Positions 25,300 through 33,670 of a stretch of DNA of 64,000 nucleotides are shown here, piece by piece. The position numbers and the translations under genes are program-made. The stretch comes from Stagnimonas aquatica (GTDB taxonomy: Bacteria; Pseudomonadota; Gammaproteobacteria; Nevskiales; Nevskiaceae): contig NZ_RJVO01000002.1 of the NCBI RefSeq assembly GCF_003730135.1, positions 124,001 through 188,000 on the forward strand, in the 5' to 3' direction. The notes beneath the pieces are model-generated. The model had not been told where the DNA came from, ran no database searches, and worked only from the letters and a program-made list of their open reading frames with translations. The first letter of the stretch is position 1; every line of letters starts with the position of its first letter.

Positions 25300-25395
25300 G
25301 CACGGGACATCGTGCTCAGACAATCCACAGACGAAGATGAGGTCATCTCCGCATCATTTCCGCACAACATGCAACCAGGCAGGAATGCCGACGCT

Positions 25396-25617
25396 ATGAG
25401 CAAAGCTAAGCCGAAACCAGATACCTCCGACATCGCCGAAGTCACCGATTGGTCCGGCGCGGTGCGTGGCCGCTTTCATACCGCCGGCAAGAAGGTGCTG
25501 AAGCCAGCCAGCGTAGCCCGGATGCAATCCGGGGCTTTGGTTCGAACGTGCACTCCCGGATTTCATCCGGGCTACGGACCTAGCGCGGAACAAAGGCGAA
25601 CAAAGGGGTCGGAGTAA
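25396..25617 (+). pseudogene. Antitoxin-like N-terminal fragment running into a REP element
   Basis: The reading frame begins MSKAKPKPDTSDIAEVTDWSG and continues AVRGRFHTAGKK, a pattern seen at the start of small conserved DIPE-DWS-AVRGKF proteins often paired with toxins. After about 45 residues it enters a REP palindrome and continues through repeat-derived sequence to a stop. The C-terminus is therefore probably replaced and the gene truncated. The identification as an antitoxin relative is by pattern only. Confidence 0.4.
25512..25576. repeat. REP/BIME-like inverted repeat pair
   Basis: CGTAGCCCGGAT ... ATCCGGGCTACG forms a perfect 12-bp outer inverted repeat. The inner arms (GCCCGGATGCAATCCGGGG and CCCGGATTTCATCCGGG) are themselves palindromic. 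This is the form of REP sequences mobilised by RAYT transposases in gammaproteobacteria. No RAYT gene is in the window. Confidence 0.75.
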
Positions 25618-25660
25618 ATAAATCCCTGGCTGACTACGCGCGCAGCGCCATCGGATTTAC

Positions 25661-26059
25661 TCAGGCAACAGCCACCGCCAGCAAGCCCAAGTGTTGCTCG
25701 AAGGGCAAAAAATCCTTGTCGTCGTGCAACAAGGGCAACCCTTCCTCGATGCAGAACGTGGCGATGAGGGTATCCACCGTTTTTCGCACGGTGATGCCCT
25801 TGTTGCGCAGAAACCGGTAGTGCTCTGCGGCGCGCAGCGCCAATTCCGTGCTCAGCACGGTCCTTACGTCCAGGTGCAGCATCAGCGCGCGGGCTTTGCG
25901 AAAGTCGGCATCGACGCGAAAGCCTTGCAGGACCTCGGTCAGAACCAGATCGCCGACCACGACGCGGGTATTGCCCAGCGCGGCATCCAGCGCATTGGTT
26001 TGCGCGGTGTCGATGCCGTTGAAGTAGGCGATCCAGACGCTTGAATCAACAAAGATCAT
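25661..26059 (-). CDS. vapC: VapC-like PIN-domain toxin RNase
   Basis: This 132-residue PIN-domain protein starts MIFVDSSVWIAYF, which carries the first acidic metal ligand (D5). TEVLQG holds the conserved Glu, and TVDTLIATF and LLHDDKDF hold the remaining acidic residues of the Mg2+ site. VapC toxins cleave tRNA or rRNA. The ATG lies 2 nt after the antitoxin stop. An open frame extends further upstream but overlaps the antitoxin gene, so the internal ATG is preferred. It stands at the right edge of the island. Confidence 0.9.
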   Translation of the reverse strand: MIFVDSSVWIAYFNGIDTAQTNALDAALGNTRVVVGDLVLTEVLQGFRVDADFRKARALMLHLDVRTVLSTELALRAAEHYRFLRNKGITVRKTVDTLIATFCIEEGLPLLHDDKDFLPFEQHLGLLAVAVA

Positions 26060-26061
26060 CT

Positions 26062-26256
26062 CTATGCGTCGCGGCGCATGGCGTCCAGATCGCCTTCCCA
26101 CTTGAGCTTGCCGCGCAAGCTGCGAATGTCCCGCTGCTTTTGCAGGGTGATGAGGGCCTTGAGCCCCTGCTCCACGACTTCGCGCTTGGTCTTGAGCCCC
26201 GCAGCGGCCTGGGCCTGCTTCATCAGTTGGTCGTCAATCACGATGTTGGTGCGCAT
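26062..26256 (-). CDS. vapB: VapB-like antitoxin
   Basis: This 64-residue antitoxin starts MRTNIVIDDQLMKQA, an N-terminal ribbon-helix-helix typical of VapB. The helical KTKREVVEQGLKALI segment follows, then an acidic/aromatic C-terminal segment (KWEGDLDAMR) that would bind the toxin. It is the first gene of the pair, with an inverted-repeat operator directly upstream that it would bind for autoregulation. Confidence 0.9.
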   Translation of the reverse strand: MRTNIVIDDQLMKQAQAAAGLKTKREVVEQGLKALITLQKQRDIRSLRGKLKWEGDLDAMRRDA

Positions 26257-26266
26257 GGGGGGCTCC

Positions 26267-26298
26267 GATGTGTATCTATTCCACGGACACTACACATC
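26267..26298 (-). promoter_or_regulatory. Inverted-repeat operator of vapBC
   Basis: GATGTGTA and TACACATC are separated by 16 nt and begin 10 nt upstream of the vapB start. Perfect 8-bp arms at this place fit autorepression by the VapBC complex. Confidence 0.65.
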
Positions 26299-26420
26299 GC
26301 GGCGTGTCGCGGCAACGTGCCTGAGGCAGGCCTGATCGCTTACCTATTCCCAAGCAAGCCCTCTGTCGCCTTGCGACATCTCCCCTGCTCGCAGGGGAGA
26401 CAAGGCCTGGCCGCGCGGAC

Positions 26421-27083
26421 TCAATCCCGCTCCGGTGCCCCCAAGGGAAAGTACGGCCGGAACGGCCGCGCCTCCTCCACCGCCCGTGCGAATGGCGCCC
26501 ATGCCTTGAGCCGCTCGCGGTAGGCGGTGAGGTTCGGGTAGCGCGTGGCGTCGATGCGCTGGGTCCAGTCGGCATAGAACAGCGCGGGGGCGGCGGAGCA
26601 GTCGGCCAGGCTGGGCGCATCGCCGACGGCCCAGGTTCGGCCGGGCAGATACTGCTCCAGCCAGGCGTAGCTGGTTTCCAGCGCCGCCAGGGCGTCGGCC
26701 ACGCCGCGTGCGTCGCGCTGCTCGGCCGGGCGCAGGGCGTCGAAGACCACCTTCTGCTGATGGCTCTGGATGTAGTTGTCGAAGAAGCGGTCGAGAAAGC
26801 GCACCTGCAAGGCGCTGGCGGGGTCGGCGGGCAGCCAGCGGGTGCGGCCGGGGTGGTTCACATCGAGGTGCTCGATGATGATCGAGGCCTCGATCACCGA
26901 CTGCTCGCCATCCACCAGCAGCGGGAAGCGCTTGATCGGCCAGCGCCGCGCCAGTTCCAGATTGGCCGGCGAGTCGGGCGCACCCAGGGTCTGGTAGTCG
27001 AAGGCGAGGCCGTTTTCGTAGAGGGCGATCAGCACCTTCTGGCAGTAGGACGAGAACGGATGGGCGTAGAGCTTCAGGGCCAT
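26421..27083 (-). CDS. Glutathione S-transferase family protein
   Basis: This 220-residue protein has an N-terminal thioredoxin-like domain. It starts MALKLYAHPFSSYCQKVLIALYENG, with SSYC in the active-site position and the cis-Pro-like KRFPLLVDG followed by VIEASIII. An all-helical C-terminal domain contains the conserved GDAPSLADC N-capping box. It would conjugate or reduce electrophiles with glutathione in the cytoplasm. The internal ATG is the start; the extra upstream frame is not conserved in type. It is the first clearly host-like, very GC-rich gene right of the island. Confidence 0.88.
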   Translation of the reverse strand: MALKLYAHPFSSYCQKVLIALYENGLAFDYQTLGAPDSPANLELARRWPIKRFPLLVDGEQSVIEASIIIEHLDVNHPGRTRWLPADPASALQVRFLDRFFDNYIQSHQQKVVFDALRPAEQRDARGVADALAALETSYAWLEQYLPGRTWAVGDAPSLADCSAAPALFYADWTQRIDATRYPNLTAYRERLKAWAPFARAVEEARPFRPYFPLGAPERD

Positions 27084-27236
27084 GGCGGGGTACGGTCCGG
27101 GCGGTGGCGCGAGGGGCGCGGAGGCACAGTGTGCCCGCGCGAGCCACGGTATGCGGAGCATCAGGACGCTTGTGGAGCCCGGGGGCGGCTCGCTACCCTG
27201 CCGGCCCCATTGAATCCAACCGAGCTATAGACCGCC

Positions 27237-27587
27237 ATGACCGTGACCACCGCCTCCGGCCTGCAGTACGAAGACACCACCGTCGGCACCGGCGCCGAAG
27301 CCAAGGCCGGGCAGCAGGTGCGCGTGCACTACACCGGCTGGCTCTACAACGACGGCAAGCAGGGCGGCAAGTTCGACAGCAGCAAGGATCGCGGCCAGCC
27401 GTTCTCGTTCGCGCTCGGCGCCGGCCAGGTGATCCGCGGCTGGGACGAGGGCGTGCAGGGCATGAAGGTGGGCGGTACCCGTCGCCTGATCATCCCCGCC
27501 GCGCTCGGCTACGGCGCGCGCGGCGCCGGCGGCGTGATTCCGCCCAACGCCACGCTGCTGTTTGAAGTGGAGCTGCTCGCGGTCTGA
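27237..27587 (+). CDS. FKBP-type peptidyl-prolyl cis-trans isomerase
   Basis: This 116-residue single FKBP domain shows GQQVRVHYTGWL, FDSSKDRGQPFSFALG, QVIRGWDEGVQGMKVGG, LIIPAALGYG and PPNATLLFEVELL in canonical order. There is no signal peptide, so it is cytoplasmic. It would act in protein folding. The stop codon lies inside an 18-bp tandem duplication. Confidence 0.95.
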   Translation: MTVTTASGLQYEDTTVGTGAEAKAGQQVRVHYTGWLYNDGKQGGKFDSSKDRGQPFSFALGAGQVIRGWDEGVQGMKVGGTRRLIIPAALGYGARGAGGVIPPNATLLFEVELLAV

Positions 27588-27618
27588 GGCCGGCTCGCGG
27601 TCTGAGGCCGGCTCGCGG
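27575..27618. repeat. 18-bp tandem duplication over the FKBP stop codon
   Basis: Two exact copies of GCTCGCGGTCTGAGGCCG and a partial third (GCTCGCGG) are seen. The first copy holds the end of the FKBP gene. It is probably a replication-slippage product. Confidence 0.8.
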
Positions 27619-27714
27619 GCCGGGCGGGAGGCGCCCGGCCTAACTGACGCGGATCAAGTTGCGCGGACGGCGCCGAGGCCATGCTCGGCGCCCCCCTGCG
27701 ATCCCAGGCCGCCA

Positions 27715-28101
27715 ATGTCCCAGCTCAATCCCTACCAAATGCTCGGCGGCGAAGCCGGGGTGCAAGCCCTGGCCGCCGCCTTCTACCGTGCCATGGACCG
27801 CCTGCCGGAAGCGCAGGGCATCCGCGCGATGCACGGCGCCTCGCTGGAGCTGATCCAGGCCAAGCTCGCGGCCTATCTCAGCGGCTGGCTGGGCGGGCCA
27901 CTGGTCTATGTCGAGCGCTTCGGACCGATGTGCCTGAGCCGCGCCCACCAGCCCTACGAGATCGGCGACGCCGAACGCGACCAGTGGCTGCTGTGCATGC
28001 ACGCGGCGCTGGAGGAAATCGGCGCGCCCCTGCCCTTGCGCGAACCGCTGCGCCAGGCCTTTCACCGCCTGGCCAGCGCGCTGCGCACGGTCGAGGGCTG
28101 A
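27715..28101 (+). CDS. Group II truncated haemoglobin
   Basis: This 128-residue protein begins MSQLNPYQMLGGEAGVQAL, followed by AAAFYRAMDRLPEAQGIR, the 2-on-2 globin start. HGASLELIQAKLAAYLSGWLGGP spans the E-helix region, and RAHQPYEIGDAERDQWLLCM contains the proximal His of the F-helix and the family's conserved Trp. Such globins bind O2 or NO. It follows the FKBP gene in the same direction by about 130 nt. Confidence 0.88.
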   Translation: MSQLNPYQMLGGEAGVQALAAAFYRAMDRLPEAQGIRAMHGASLELIQAKLAAYLSGWLGGPLVYVERFGPMCLSRAHQPYEIGDAERDQWLLCMHAALEEIGAPLPLREPLRQAFHRLASALRTVEG

Positions 28102-28148
28102 CGCGGCGGCTCTGGAACGTCACGGCTATCCGCCCCTAGCATCCGGGC

Positions 28149-28931
28149 ATGGATACCGTCACCGCCCTGCTCGCGCTCTATCGCGAACCCCTGTTCTGGC
28201 AGTTTCCGATCGCCACCATCGTGATCGGCATGGTCGCCTTCATGGCCTTTGCGCTGCCGATGACCTGGGCGGCGCAGAAGGATGTGCCCTGGCTCAGGCG
28301 CTACCGCATCCAGAACCGGCGCGAGAAGCCGGGCCTGTTCTGGCCCTCGGTCTGGGCCTGGCTGCGCAACAACCTGTGGATGCTCGCCACCGTGGTGCTG
28401 GTCTGGCCGCTGGTGCGGCTCACCGGCGTGCACGCCGGACCGCTGCCGGCCTGGTGGCTGGTGGCGCTGCAACTGCTGTTCTTCATCTACCTCGACGACG
28501 CCATCTACTACGCCTTTCACCGGACGATGCACCGCCCCTGGTGGTTCAAGCGCGTGCACGGCGTGCATCACCGCGTGCACACGCCCTGGGCGATCACCGG
28601 CCACAACATGCACCCCTTCGAGTACGTCGCCACCGGCCTGATCGCCACGCTCGGCCCGGTGCTGGTTGGCGCCCATGTCTTCACCGTCTACCTGTGGGTG
28701 GTGATCCGCCAGTGGGAAGCCGCCGAAGGCCATTGCGGCTACGACCTGCCGTTCTCGCCGACGCGCTTCCTGCCGCTCTCCGACGGCGCCCTGCACCACG
28801 ACTTTCACCACGCGCGGGTGCGCGGCAACTTCGGGGGCTTCCTGCCGATCTGGGACCGCGTGTTCGGCACTTACGTGCGCGACTACGAGGCCGACCGCGA
28901 CCGGCTGCGGCAGGCGCAGCGCGCGTCCTAG
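28149..28931 (+). CDS. Sterol desaturase/fatty acid hydroxylase family membrane protein
   Basis: This 260-residue integral membrane protein has four or so hydrophobic segments and the His-box set of diiron hydroxylases: HRTMH, HGVHHRVHTP, HPFEY and LHHDFHHAR. It would hydroxylate or desaturate a lipid in the inner membrane. The start has no strong ribosome site but matches the length of the family. Its stop overlaps the convergent gene by 4 nt. A second family member lies about 5 kb to the right. Confidence 0.88.
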   Translation: MDTVTALLALYREPLFWQFPIATIVIGMVAFMAFALPMTWAAQKDVPWLRRYRIQNRREKPGLFWPSVWAWLRNNLWMLATVVLVWPLVRLTGVHAGPLPAWWLVALQLLFFIYLDDAIYYAFHRTMHRPWWFKRVHGVHHRVHTPWAITGHNMHPFEYVATGLIATLGPVLVGAHVFTVYLWVVIRQWEAAEGHCGYDLPFSPTRFLPLSDGALHHDFHHARVRGNFGGFLPIWDRVFGTYVRDYEADRDRLRQAQRAS

Positions 28932-29452
28932 ATCAACGCTGGCCGGTGCAGGCGCGCCAGGGCTCCGCGCAGCAGCAGCCGCGAGTAGAGCCGGTGAAAG
29001 CCGAGCAGGGCGTGGAACAGCCAGCCCATGCGCGGCACGCCGTCGGCGGCGGTGCGCAACGGCACCACCGCCGAGCCGAAGTACAGCCGGGTGTGCGGCA
29101 CCGGCGCGCCCGCCAGCGGCAACACCATCAGCCAGGAGCGGGTACGGCCGAGGTAGTCGCTGAGCAGCAGTTGCCGGTGGTCGCGGGCCTCGACCGTCCA
29201 GGCAGCGAAGCTGTTGGTGGCGCCTGCGGCGAGTTGCAGCAGCTGGGCATCGCTGGAAGGCCTGTTGACCGCCAGCCGCAGAATCAGCCGCTCCAGCCGG
29301 AAAAGCCGGCCGGTGTAGAAGGCCCGCAGGTACTGCGGCAGCGAGACGGCGCCATCGACTTCGACGGCATAGCAATCGGCATAGCCGCCATCGCTGGCAT
29401 AGCGGCACAGCAGGGCATCCTCGGGCAGCGGGCAGGCTTGGATCGCGGTCAT
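28928..29452 (-). CDS. Conserved hypothetical protein
   Basis: This 174-residue cytoplasmic protein has a compact domain with FYTGRLFRLERLILRLAV, FAAWTVEARDHRQLLLSD, GRTRSWLMVLPL and TRLYFGSAVVP. These look like the strands of a conserved polyketide-cyclase-like or DUF fold, but I cannot name it. The ATG with GGAG upstream was chosen over an earlier start. The C-terminal FHRLYSRLLLRGALARLH is an amphipathic helix. It is convergent with the hydroxylase gene. Confidence 0.6.
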   Translation of the reverse strand: MTAIQACPLPEDALLCRYASDGGYADCYAVEVDGAVSLPQYLRAFYTGRLFRLERLILRLAVNRPSSDAQLLQLAAGATNSFAAWTVEARDHRQLLLSDYLGRTRSWLMVLPLAGAPVPHTRLYFGSAVVPLRTAADGVPRMGWLFHALLGFHRLYSRLLLRGALARLHRPALI

Positions 29453-29572
29453 CGCCGGGGCTCCTGACGGCAACAGGCCCTTCGATGCTAGCCAAGTACG
29501 GCCGCTTGTGAGCACCGCCCGCCGGGACTACCTTGGCGCCACTACAAAAGCCCGTGCCCGAGGAGTCGCGCC

Positions 29573-30364
29573 ATGCCCTACGCCGCCATCAATGGTCAGC
29601 AGTTGCATTACCTCGACACCGGCGGAGCCGGGCCGGCCATCGTCTTCTCGCACGGCCTGCTGATGGATCACGCGATGTTCGCGCCGCAGATCAAGGCGCT
29701 GCGCGACCACTACCGGGTGATCGCCTGGGACGAGCGCGGCCACGGCCTCACCAACGACGCTGGCGCGCCGTTCAGCTACTACGACTCGGCGGACGATCTG
29801 GTCGGCCTGCTCGATCATCTCGGCGTGGCGCGGGCGGTGTTCGCCGGCATGTCGCAGGGCGGCTATCTGTCGCTGCGCGCGGCGCTGCGGCATCCGCAAC
29901 GGGTACGGGCGCTGATCCTGATCGACACCCAGGCCCGGCCGGAGGCGGCGGAGACGCTGCCGATGTACGAGCAGATGATCGGCACCTGGGTCGCCCAAGG
30001 GCTGTCGGACGAGATGGCCACCACCATCGAGCACATCATCCTCGGCGCCGGCTATGCCCGTGCGCCGGCCTGGAAGGAGAAGTGGAAGGCGCAGCGCCCC
30101 GCCAACCTGGCGCAGATCTTCCACACCCTGGCCAGCCGCGACGACATCAGCGACGAGCTGGGGCGCATCGCGGTGCCGGCGCTGGTGATCCATGGCGATG
30201 CCGACGCCGCCATCCCGCTCGCGCACGCGCAGGAAATGGCGCAGGCGCTGCCGCAGGCGCGGCTGGAGGTGATCGCCGGCGCCGGCCACGCCAGCAACCT
30301 CACCCACCCCGAGCAGGTGACGCCGCTGATCGAGGCGTTTCTCGCCGGGCTAGAGGCGCCCTGA
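29573..30364 (+). CDS. Alpha/beta hydrolase
   Basis: This 263-residue alpha/beta-hydrolase-fold enzyme has the oxyanion segment SHGLLMDHAMF, then DERGHG and the nucleophile elbow GMSQGG. A late VIHGDADAAIP supplies the acid and AGHASNL the catalytic His. Substrate is unknown (esterase, lactonase or haloperoxidase-like). No signal peptide is present. It overlaps the convergent DUF2892 gene by 15 nt. Confidence 0.88.
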   Translation: MPYAAINGQQLHYLDTGGAGPAIVFSHGLLMDHAMFAPQIKALRDHYRVIAWDERGHGLTNDAGAPFSYYDSADDLVGLLDHLGVARAVFAGMSQGGYLSLRAALRHPQRVRALILIDTQARPEAAETLPMYEQMIGTWVAQGLSDEMATTIEHIILGAGYARAPAWKEKWKAQRPANLAQIFHTLASRDDISDELGRIAVPALVIHGDADAAIPLAHAQEMAQALPQARLEVIAGAGHASNLTHPEQVTPLIEAFLAGLEAP

Positions 30365-30574
30365 GGAGCGCCGCGAGCGCGAACGCAGCTTTCTGGACGG
30401 GGCGCTGCTGAAGCCGAGCAGGCGGTAGAGCGGGCAGAAGCCAACCAGCGCGGTCGCCAGCGGGATCAGGCCGATCCAGGCCCAGAGCGGGCCGTCGAAC
30501 AGCGCCCAGGCGATCAGCAGCAGACCCAGCAGCGCGCGGGCGGCGCGGTCCACGGTTCCGACATTGGTTTTCAC
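30350..30574 (-). CDS. DUF2892 (YgaP-like) inner membrane protein
   Basis: This 74-residue protein starts at GTG: MKTNVGTVDRAARALLGLLL. Two transmembrane segments (ARALLGLLLIAWALF and WAWIGLIPLATALVGF) are joined by a short turn. The CPLYRLLGFSS end and a basic tail match the DUF2892 family. GGAG lies 8 nt upstream of the GTG, which decides this start. Confidence 0.8.
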   Translation of the reverse strand: MKTNVGTVDRAARALLGLLLIAWALFDGPLWAWIGLIPLATALVGFCPLYRLLGFSSAPSRKLRSRSRRSSGRL

Positions 30575-30734
30575 GGCAAGCTCCTGCGCAAGGTGGCATC
30601 GCCACCCGAGCCGGCAGTAGAGCCGCGACGCGAAACCGCCGCGTTGACCAGGATCAAGTCGGCCAGCACCGGCGCTGGGCTTGCTCCGGGGCGAAGGCCT
30701 ACACTGCGCCGCCTTTCCCGCCTGCCCTGCCCCC

Positions 30735-31625
30735 ATGACCGCCCGCGCCGCCGGCTCTGCCCCCGACCACCGTCTGCAACGCCTGGCGCTGGGCAGCATC
30801 CTGCTCGGCTTGGTGGTGCTGGCGCTGAAGTTCGCGGCCTGGAAGCTCACCGGCAGCGTCGCGCTCTACTCGGATGCGCTGGAAAGCATCATCAACGTCG
30901 TCACCGCCATTGCTGCCTACGCGGCGATCCGGGTCAGCGCCCTGCCGGCCGACGCCGGCCATCCGTACGGACACAGCAAGGCCGAGTATTTCTCGGCGGT
31001 GGTGGAGGGCGCGCTGATCCTGCTGGCGGCGCTGGCGATCCTGCGCGAGGCCTACCACGGACTGCTCAACCCCCGCCCCCTGGATGCGCCCCTGGCCGGC
31101 CTGCTGGTCAGCGGCCTGGCCAGCGCCCTCAATATGGCCTGGGGCCTGATGCTGATCCGCCGTGGTCGCCGGGCGCGTTCGCCGGCGCTGGAGGCCGACG
31201 GCCACCACCTAATGAGCGACGTCTACACCTCGGCCGGCGTGATGCTCGGCGTGGCGGTGGTGGCTCTCAGCGGCTGGGCCTGGCTGGACTCGGCGCTGGC
31301 CGGCCTGGTCGCCCTGCACATCCTCTGGACCGGCTGGACCCTGATGCGCGACAGCCTCGGCGGCCTGATGGACGCCGCCCTGCCAGCCGCCGATTTGGAT
31401 CGGCTGGTCGCCCTGATCGAGGCGGAGAAGGGCGAGGATGCCCGCGTGCTGGGCCTGCGCACCCGGCTGGCCGGCCGGCTCAGCTTCATCGACTTCACCT
31501 TGCAGGTGCCGGCGCAGCTCACTGTCGCCGAGGCGCACGCCCGCTGCGACCGCATCGAGGAAGCCCTGCTGCGCGCGCTCGGCGAAGCCTCGATCAACAT
31601 CCATCTGGAACCCCTGCCGAACTGA
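30735..31625 (+). CDS. Cation diffusion facilitator family transporter
   Basis: This 296-residue CDF protein has six predicted transmembrane helices. SDALES after TM2 and HPYGHSKAEYFSAV hold metal-binding His/Asp residues of the transport site, and EADGHHLMSDVYTS is the second half site. The cytoplasmic C-terminal metallochaperone-like domain includes the histidine-containing INIHLEP end. It exports Zn2+, Fe2+ or related cations with proton antiport (family knowledge). It stands alone and transcribes to the right. Confidence 0.9.
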   Translation: MTARAAGSAPDHRLQRLALGSILLGLVVLALKFAAWKLTGSVALYSDALESIINVVTAIAAYAAIRVSALPADAGHPYGHSKAEYFSAVVEGALILLAALAILREAYHGLLNPRPLDAPLAGLLVSGLASALNMAWGLMLIRRGRRARSPALEADGHHLMSDVYTSAGVMLGVAVVALSGWAWLDSALAGLVALHILWTGWTLMRDSLGGLMDAALPAADLDRLVALIEAEKGEDARVLGLRTRLAGRLSFIDFTLQVPAQLTVAEAHARCDRIEEALLRALGEASINIHLEPLPN

Positions 31626-31774
31626 CGACAGCGCCCTGACGGCCGCTCGTCCGGCGGTTCCGGCTAAGCTGGCCGGACGCAAGCGCGTTCCAGACTGACT
31701 GTTCGTTCAGCCCTGAATCAGTTCTTGCATCTAAAAAGGGGCGGATTCCGCTCCGCTTCGCTACCGAGTTCGCC

Positions 31775-32095
31775 ATGCCCCGCCAGCGCCTTTCCAGCTT
31801 CGCCGCACTGTGGCTGTTCAGCGCCGGAGCGCTGGCGGTGCCCGCTGGCGGCGTCGATGAGCGGCTGATGAGTGCCTGCGCGGCGCGGGTGGACGCCCGC
31901 ATGGACAGCATGGGCCCGGAGGAACTCGACTACCTGCGGCGCCTGGAATTCGGCCTGCGCATGGCGATGGCGCCGTTCGCCGCCGGCGAGTCGCTCAGCG
32001 ACCACGATCTGGAAGAAGCCAGCGAGCAGCTGGACCTCGCGCGCCGGCAGCTGGCTTCGGCCTGCGGCGTGCCACTGCACACCGCCGGCCGCTGA
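31775..32095 (+). CDS. Hypothetical exported protein
   Basis: This 106-residue protein has a signal peptide (FAALWLFSAGALAVPAGG, cleavage near residue 23) and a helical mature domain with two cysteines (in MSACAAR and ASACGVPL) that could form a disulphide. No family is recognised. It precedes the DUF4169 gene by 16 nt. Confidence 0.6.
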   Translation: MPRQRLSSFAALWLFSAGALAVPAGGVDERLMSACAARVDARMDSMGPEELDYLRRLEFGLRMAMAPFAAGESLSDHDLEEASEQLDLARRQLASACGVPLHTAGR

Positions 32096-32111
32096 GCCCC
32101 GGAGCCGGCCG

Positions 32112-32303
32112 ATGGCGGAGATCATCAACCTCAACAAGGCGCGCAAGGCCAAGGCGCGTCTGAGCGCCGAGCAGCAGGCGGCGGAAAACCGGGTCCGCCA
32201 CGGCCGCAGCAAAGCGCAGAAACAGCAGGACGCCGCCGCAACCGAGGCGATGCGCCGCAAGCTCGATGGCCTGCGGCTGGACCCGTCCGAGCCCGAGGCC
32301 TAG
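32112..32303 (+). CDS. DUF4169 family protein
   Basis: This 63-residue basic protein starts MAEIINLNKARKAKAR and continues with an Arg/Lys/Gln-rich coiled segment (NRVRHGRSKAQKQ). That is the family pattern. Function is unknown. Confidence 0.8.
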   Translation: MAEIINLNKARKAKARLSAEQQAAENRVRHGRSKAQKQQDAAATEAMRRKLDGLRLDPSEPEA

Positions 32304-32343
32304 CTCCCGCCCCCGCCGTGCGGGAGGCCGACCCGCTGCCGGT

Positions 32344-33306
32344 TCAGGCCGCCAGCAGGCGCCGGCGCGCCGCCGCGTACTCGTCCGCCAGCCGCTGCAC
32401 CAGCTGCGCCGCCGGCCGCACCTCGCGCACCGCGCCGATGCCCTGGCCGCAGCCCCAGATGTCCTTCCAGACCTTGGCATCGCCGCTGGCGGCGCCGAAG
32501 TCCATCTTGCTGGGGTCGGAACCGGGCAGATTGGCCGGGTCCAGTCCTGCCGCGACGATGGAGGGGATCAGGTAGTTGCCAGGCACGCCGGTGAACGAGG
32601 GCGTGTAGAGGATGTCGGCCGAGCTGGCATCGACGATGGCCTGCTTGTAGGCGGCGCTGGCACGCGCCTCTTCGGTGGCGATGAAGGCCGAGCCGATGTA
32701 GGCGAGATCGGCACCCATCGCCTGCGCGGCGAGGATGGCGTCGCCGGTGGCGATGCTGCCGGATAGCGCCAGCGGCCCCTGGAACCACTCGCGGATCTCC
32801 TGGATCAGCGCGAACGGCGAGGTGGTGCCGGCATGGCCGCCGGCACCGGCAGCGACCGCGATCAGACCGTCAGCGCCCTTCTCCACCGCCTTCTTGGCGA
32901 ACTTGTTGTTGATGATGTCGTGGAACACCACGCCGCCGTAGCTGTGCACTGCGGCGTTGACGTCCTCGCGCGCGCCCAGCGAGGTGATCACCACCGGCAC
33001 CTTGTACTTCACGGTCAGCTCGAGGTCGTGCATCAGCCGGTCGTTGGACTTGTGCACGATCTGGTTGACGGCGAACGGCGCGCTGGGGGCTTCCGGGTGC
33101 TTGGCGTCGTGTTCGGCCAGCTCGCTGGTGATGCGGATCAGCCATTCCTCCAGCTGCGCCGCCGGCCGCGCGTTGAGCGCCGGAAAGCTGCCGACCACGC
33201 CGGCCTTGCACTGGGCGATGACCAGATCGGGATTGCTGACGATGAACAGCGGCGAGCCGATGACGGGCAGACGAAGCTTGTTCTGGAGCGCGGCGGGCAG
33301 AGCCAT
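32344..33306 (-). CDS. Nitronate monooxygenase / NAD(P)H-dependent flavin oxidoreductase
   Basis: This 320-residue TIM-barrel flavoenzyme starts with LPVIGSPLFIVSNPDLV. FAVNQIVHKSNDR, then VAAGAGGHAGTTSPFALIQEI, and SIATGDAILAAQAMGADLAYIGSAFIATEEA hold FMN and phosphate contacts typical of the 2-nitropropane dioxygenase family. It would oxidise propionate-3-nitronate and similar toxic nitro compounds. It is monocistronic as far as visible. Confidence 0.9.
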   Translation of the reverse strand: MALPAALQNKLRLPVIGSPLFIVSNPDLVIAQCKAGVVGSFPALNARPAAQLEEWLIRITSELAEHDAKHPEAPSAPFAVNQIVHKSNDRLMHDLELTVKYKVPVVITSLGAREDVNAAVHSYGGVVFHDIINNKFAKKAVEKGADGLIAVAAGAGGHAGTTSPFALIQEIREWFQGPLALSGSIATGDAILAAQAMGADLAYIGSAFIATEEARASAAYKQAIVDASSADILYTPSFTGVPGNYLIPSIVAAGLDPANLPGSDPSKMDFGAASGDAKVWKDIWGCGQGIGAVREVRPAAQLVQRLADEYAAARRRLLAA

Positions 33307-33383
33307 GAGGACCTCGTGGGGCGGTAGGGAAATTCGGGTGGCGCATGATGCGCGACCTACCGGGCGGTATGCCAGCTTGAGCC

Positions 33384-33498
33384 CCCTCCCCCGCCTGCGG
33401 GGGAGGGTTGGGGTGGGGGCGGTTGCCGCGCCCTCGTTTGCGCAGCACGCCCGAGCGAAACGCCCCCATCCCGGCCTTCCCCCGCAAGCGGGGGAAGG
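33384..33498. repeat. GC hairpin pair (BIME-like intergenic repeat)
   Basis: Two perfect 11-bp hairpins, CCCTCCCCCGC-CT-GCGGGGGAGGG and CCTTCCCCCGC-AA-GCGGGGGAAGG, lie 67 nt apart. Similar GC-rich hairpins are widespread intergenic repeats in high-GC proteobacteria. Here they may also terminate transcription. This fills most of the gap between two minus-strand genes. Confidence 0.6.
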
Positions 33499-33523
33499 GG
33501 CGTAAGCAGCGAGTGATGTGCTT

Positions 33524-33670
33524 GGCCCTCGCTAAGCGCCCGCACTCCGTATGCAGCCCGTCCTCGCCATCCCTGGCGCGACCAACCACTCCGATCTACC
33601 CCCGGCCCGGCCATCCATGGCCGGGCGTTCGGCCGGGCAGCGAGGGCCACCGGCCCTCGCTAAGCGCCCG
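33524..33670. repeat. 19-bp direct repeat overlapping a stop codon
   Basis: GGCCCTCGCTAAGCGCCCG occurs twice, 128 bp apart (33524-33542 and 33652-33670). The right copy contains the TAG stop of the hydroxylase gene. Between them lies a short GGCCGGGCG-rich hairpin. No gene is seen in the interval. Confidence 0.55.
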
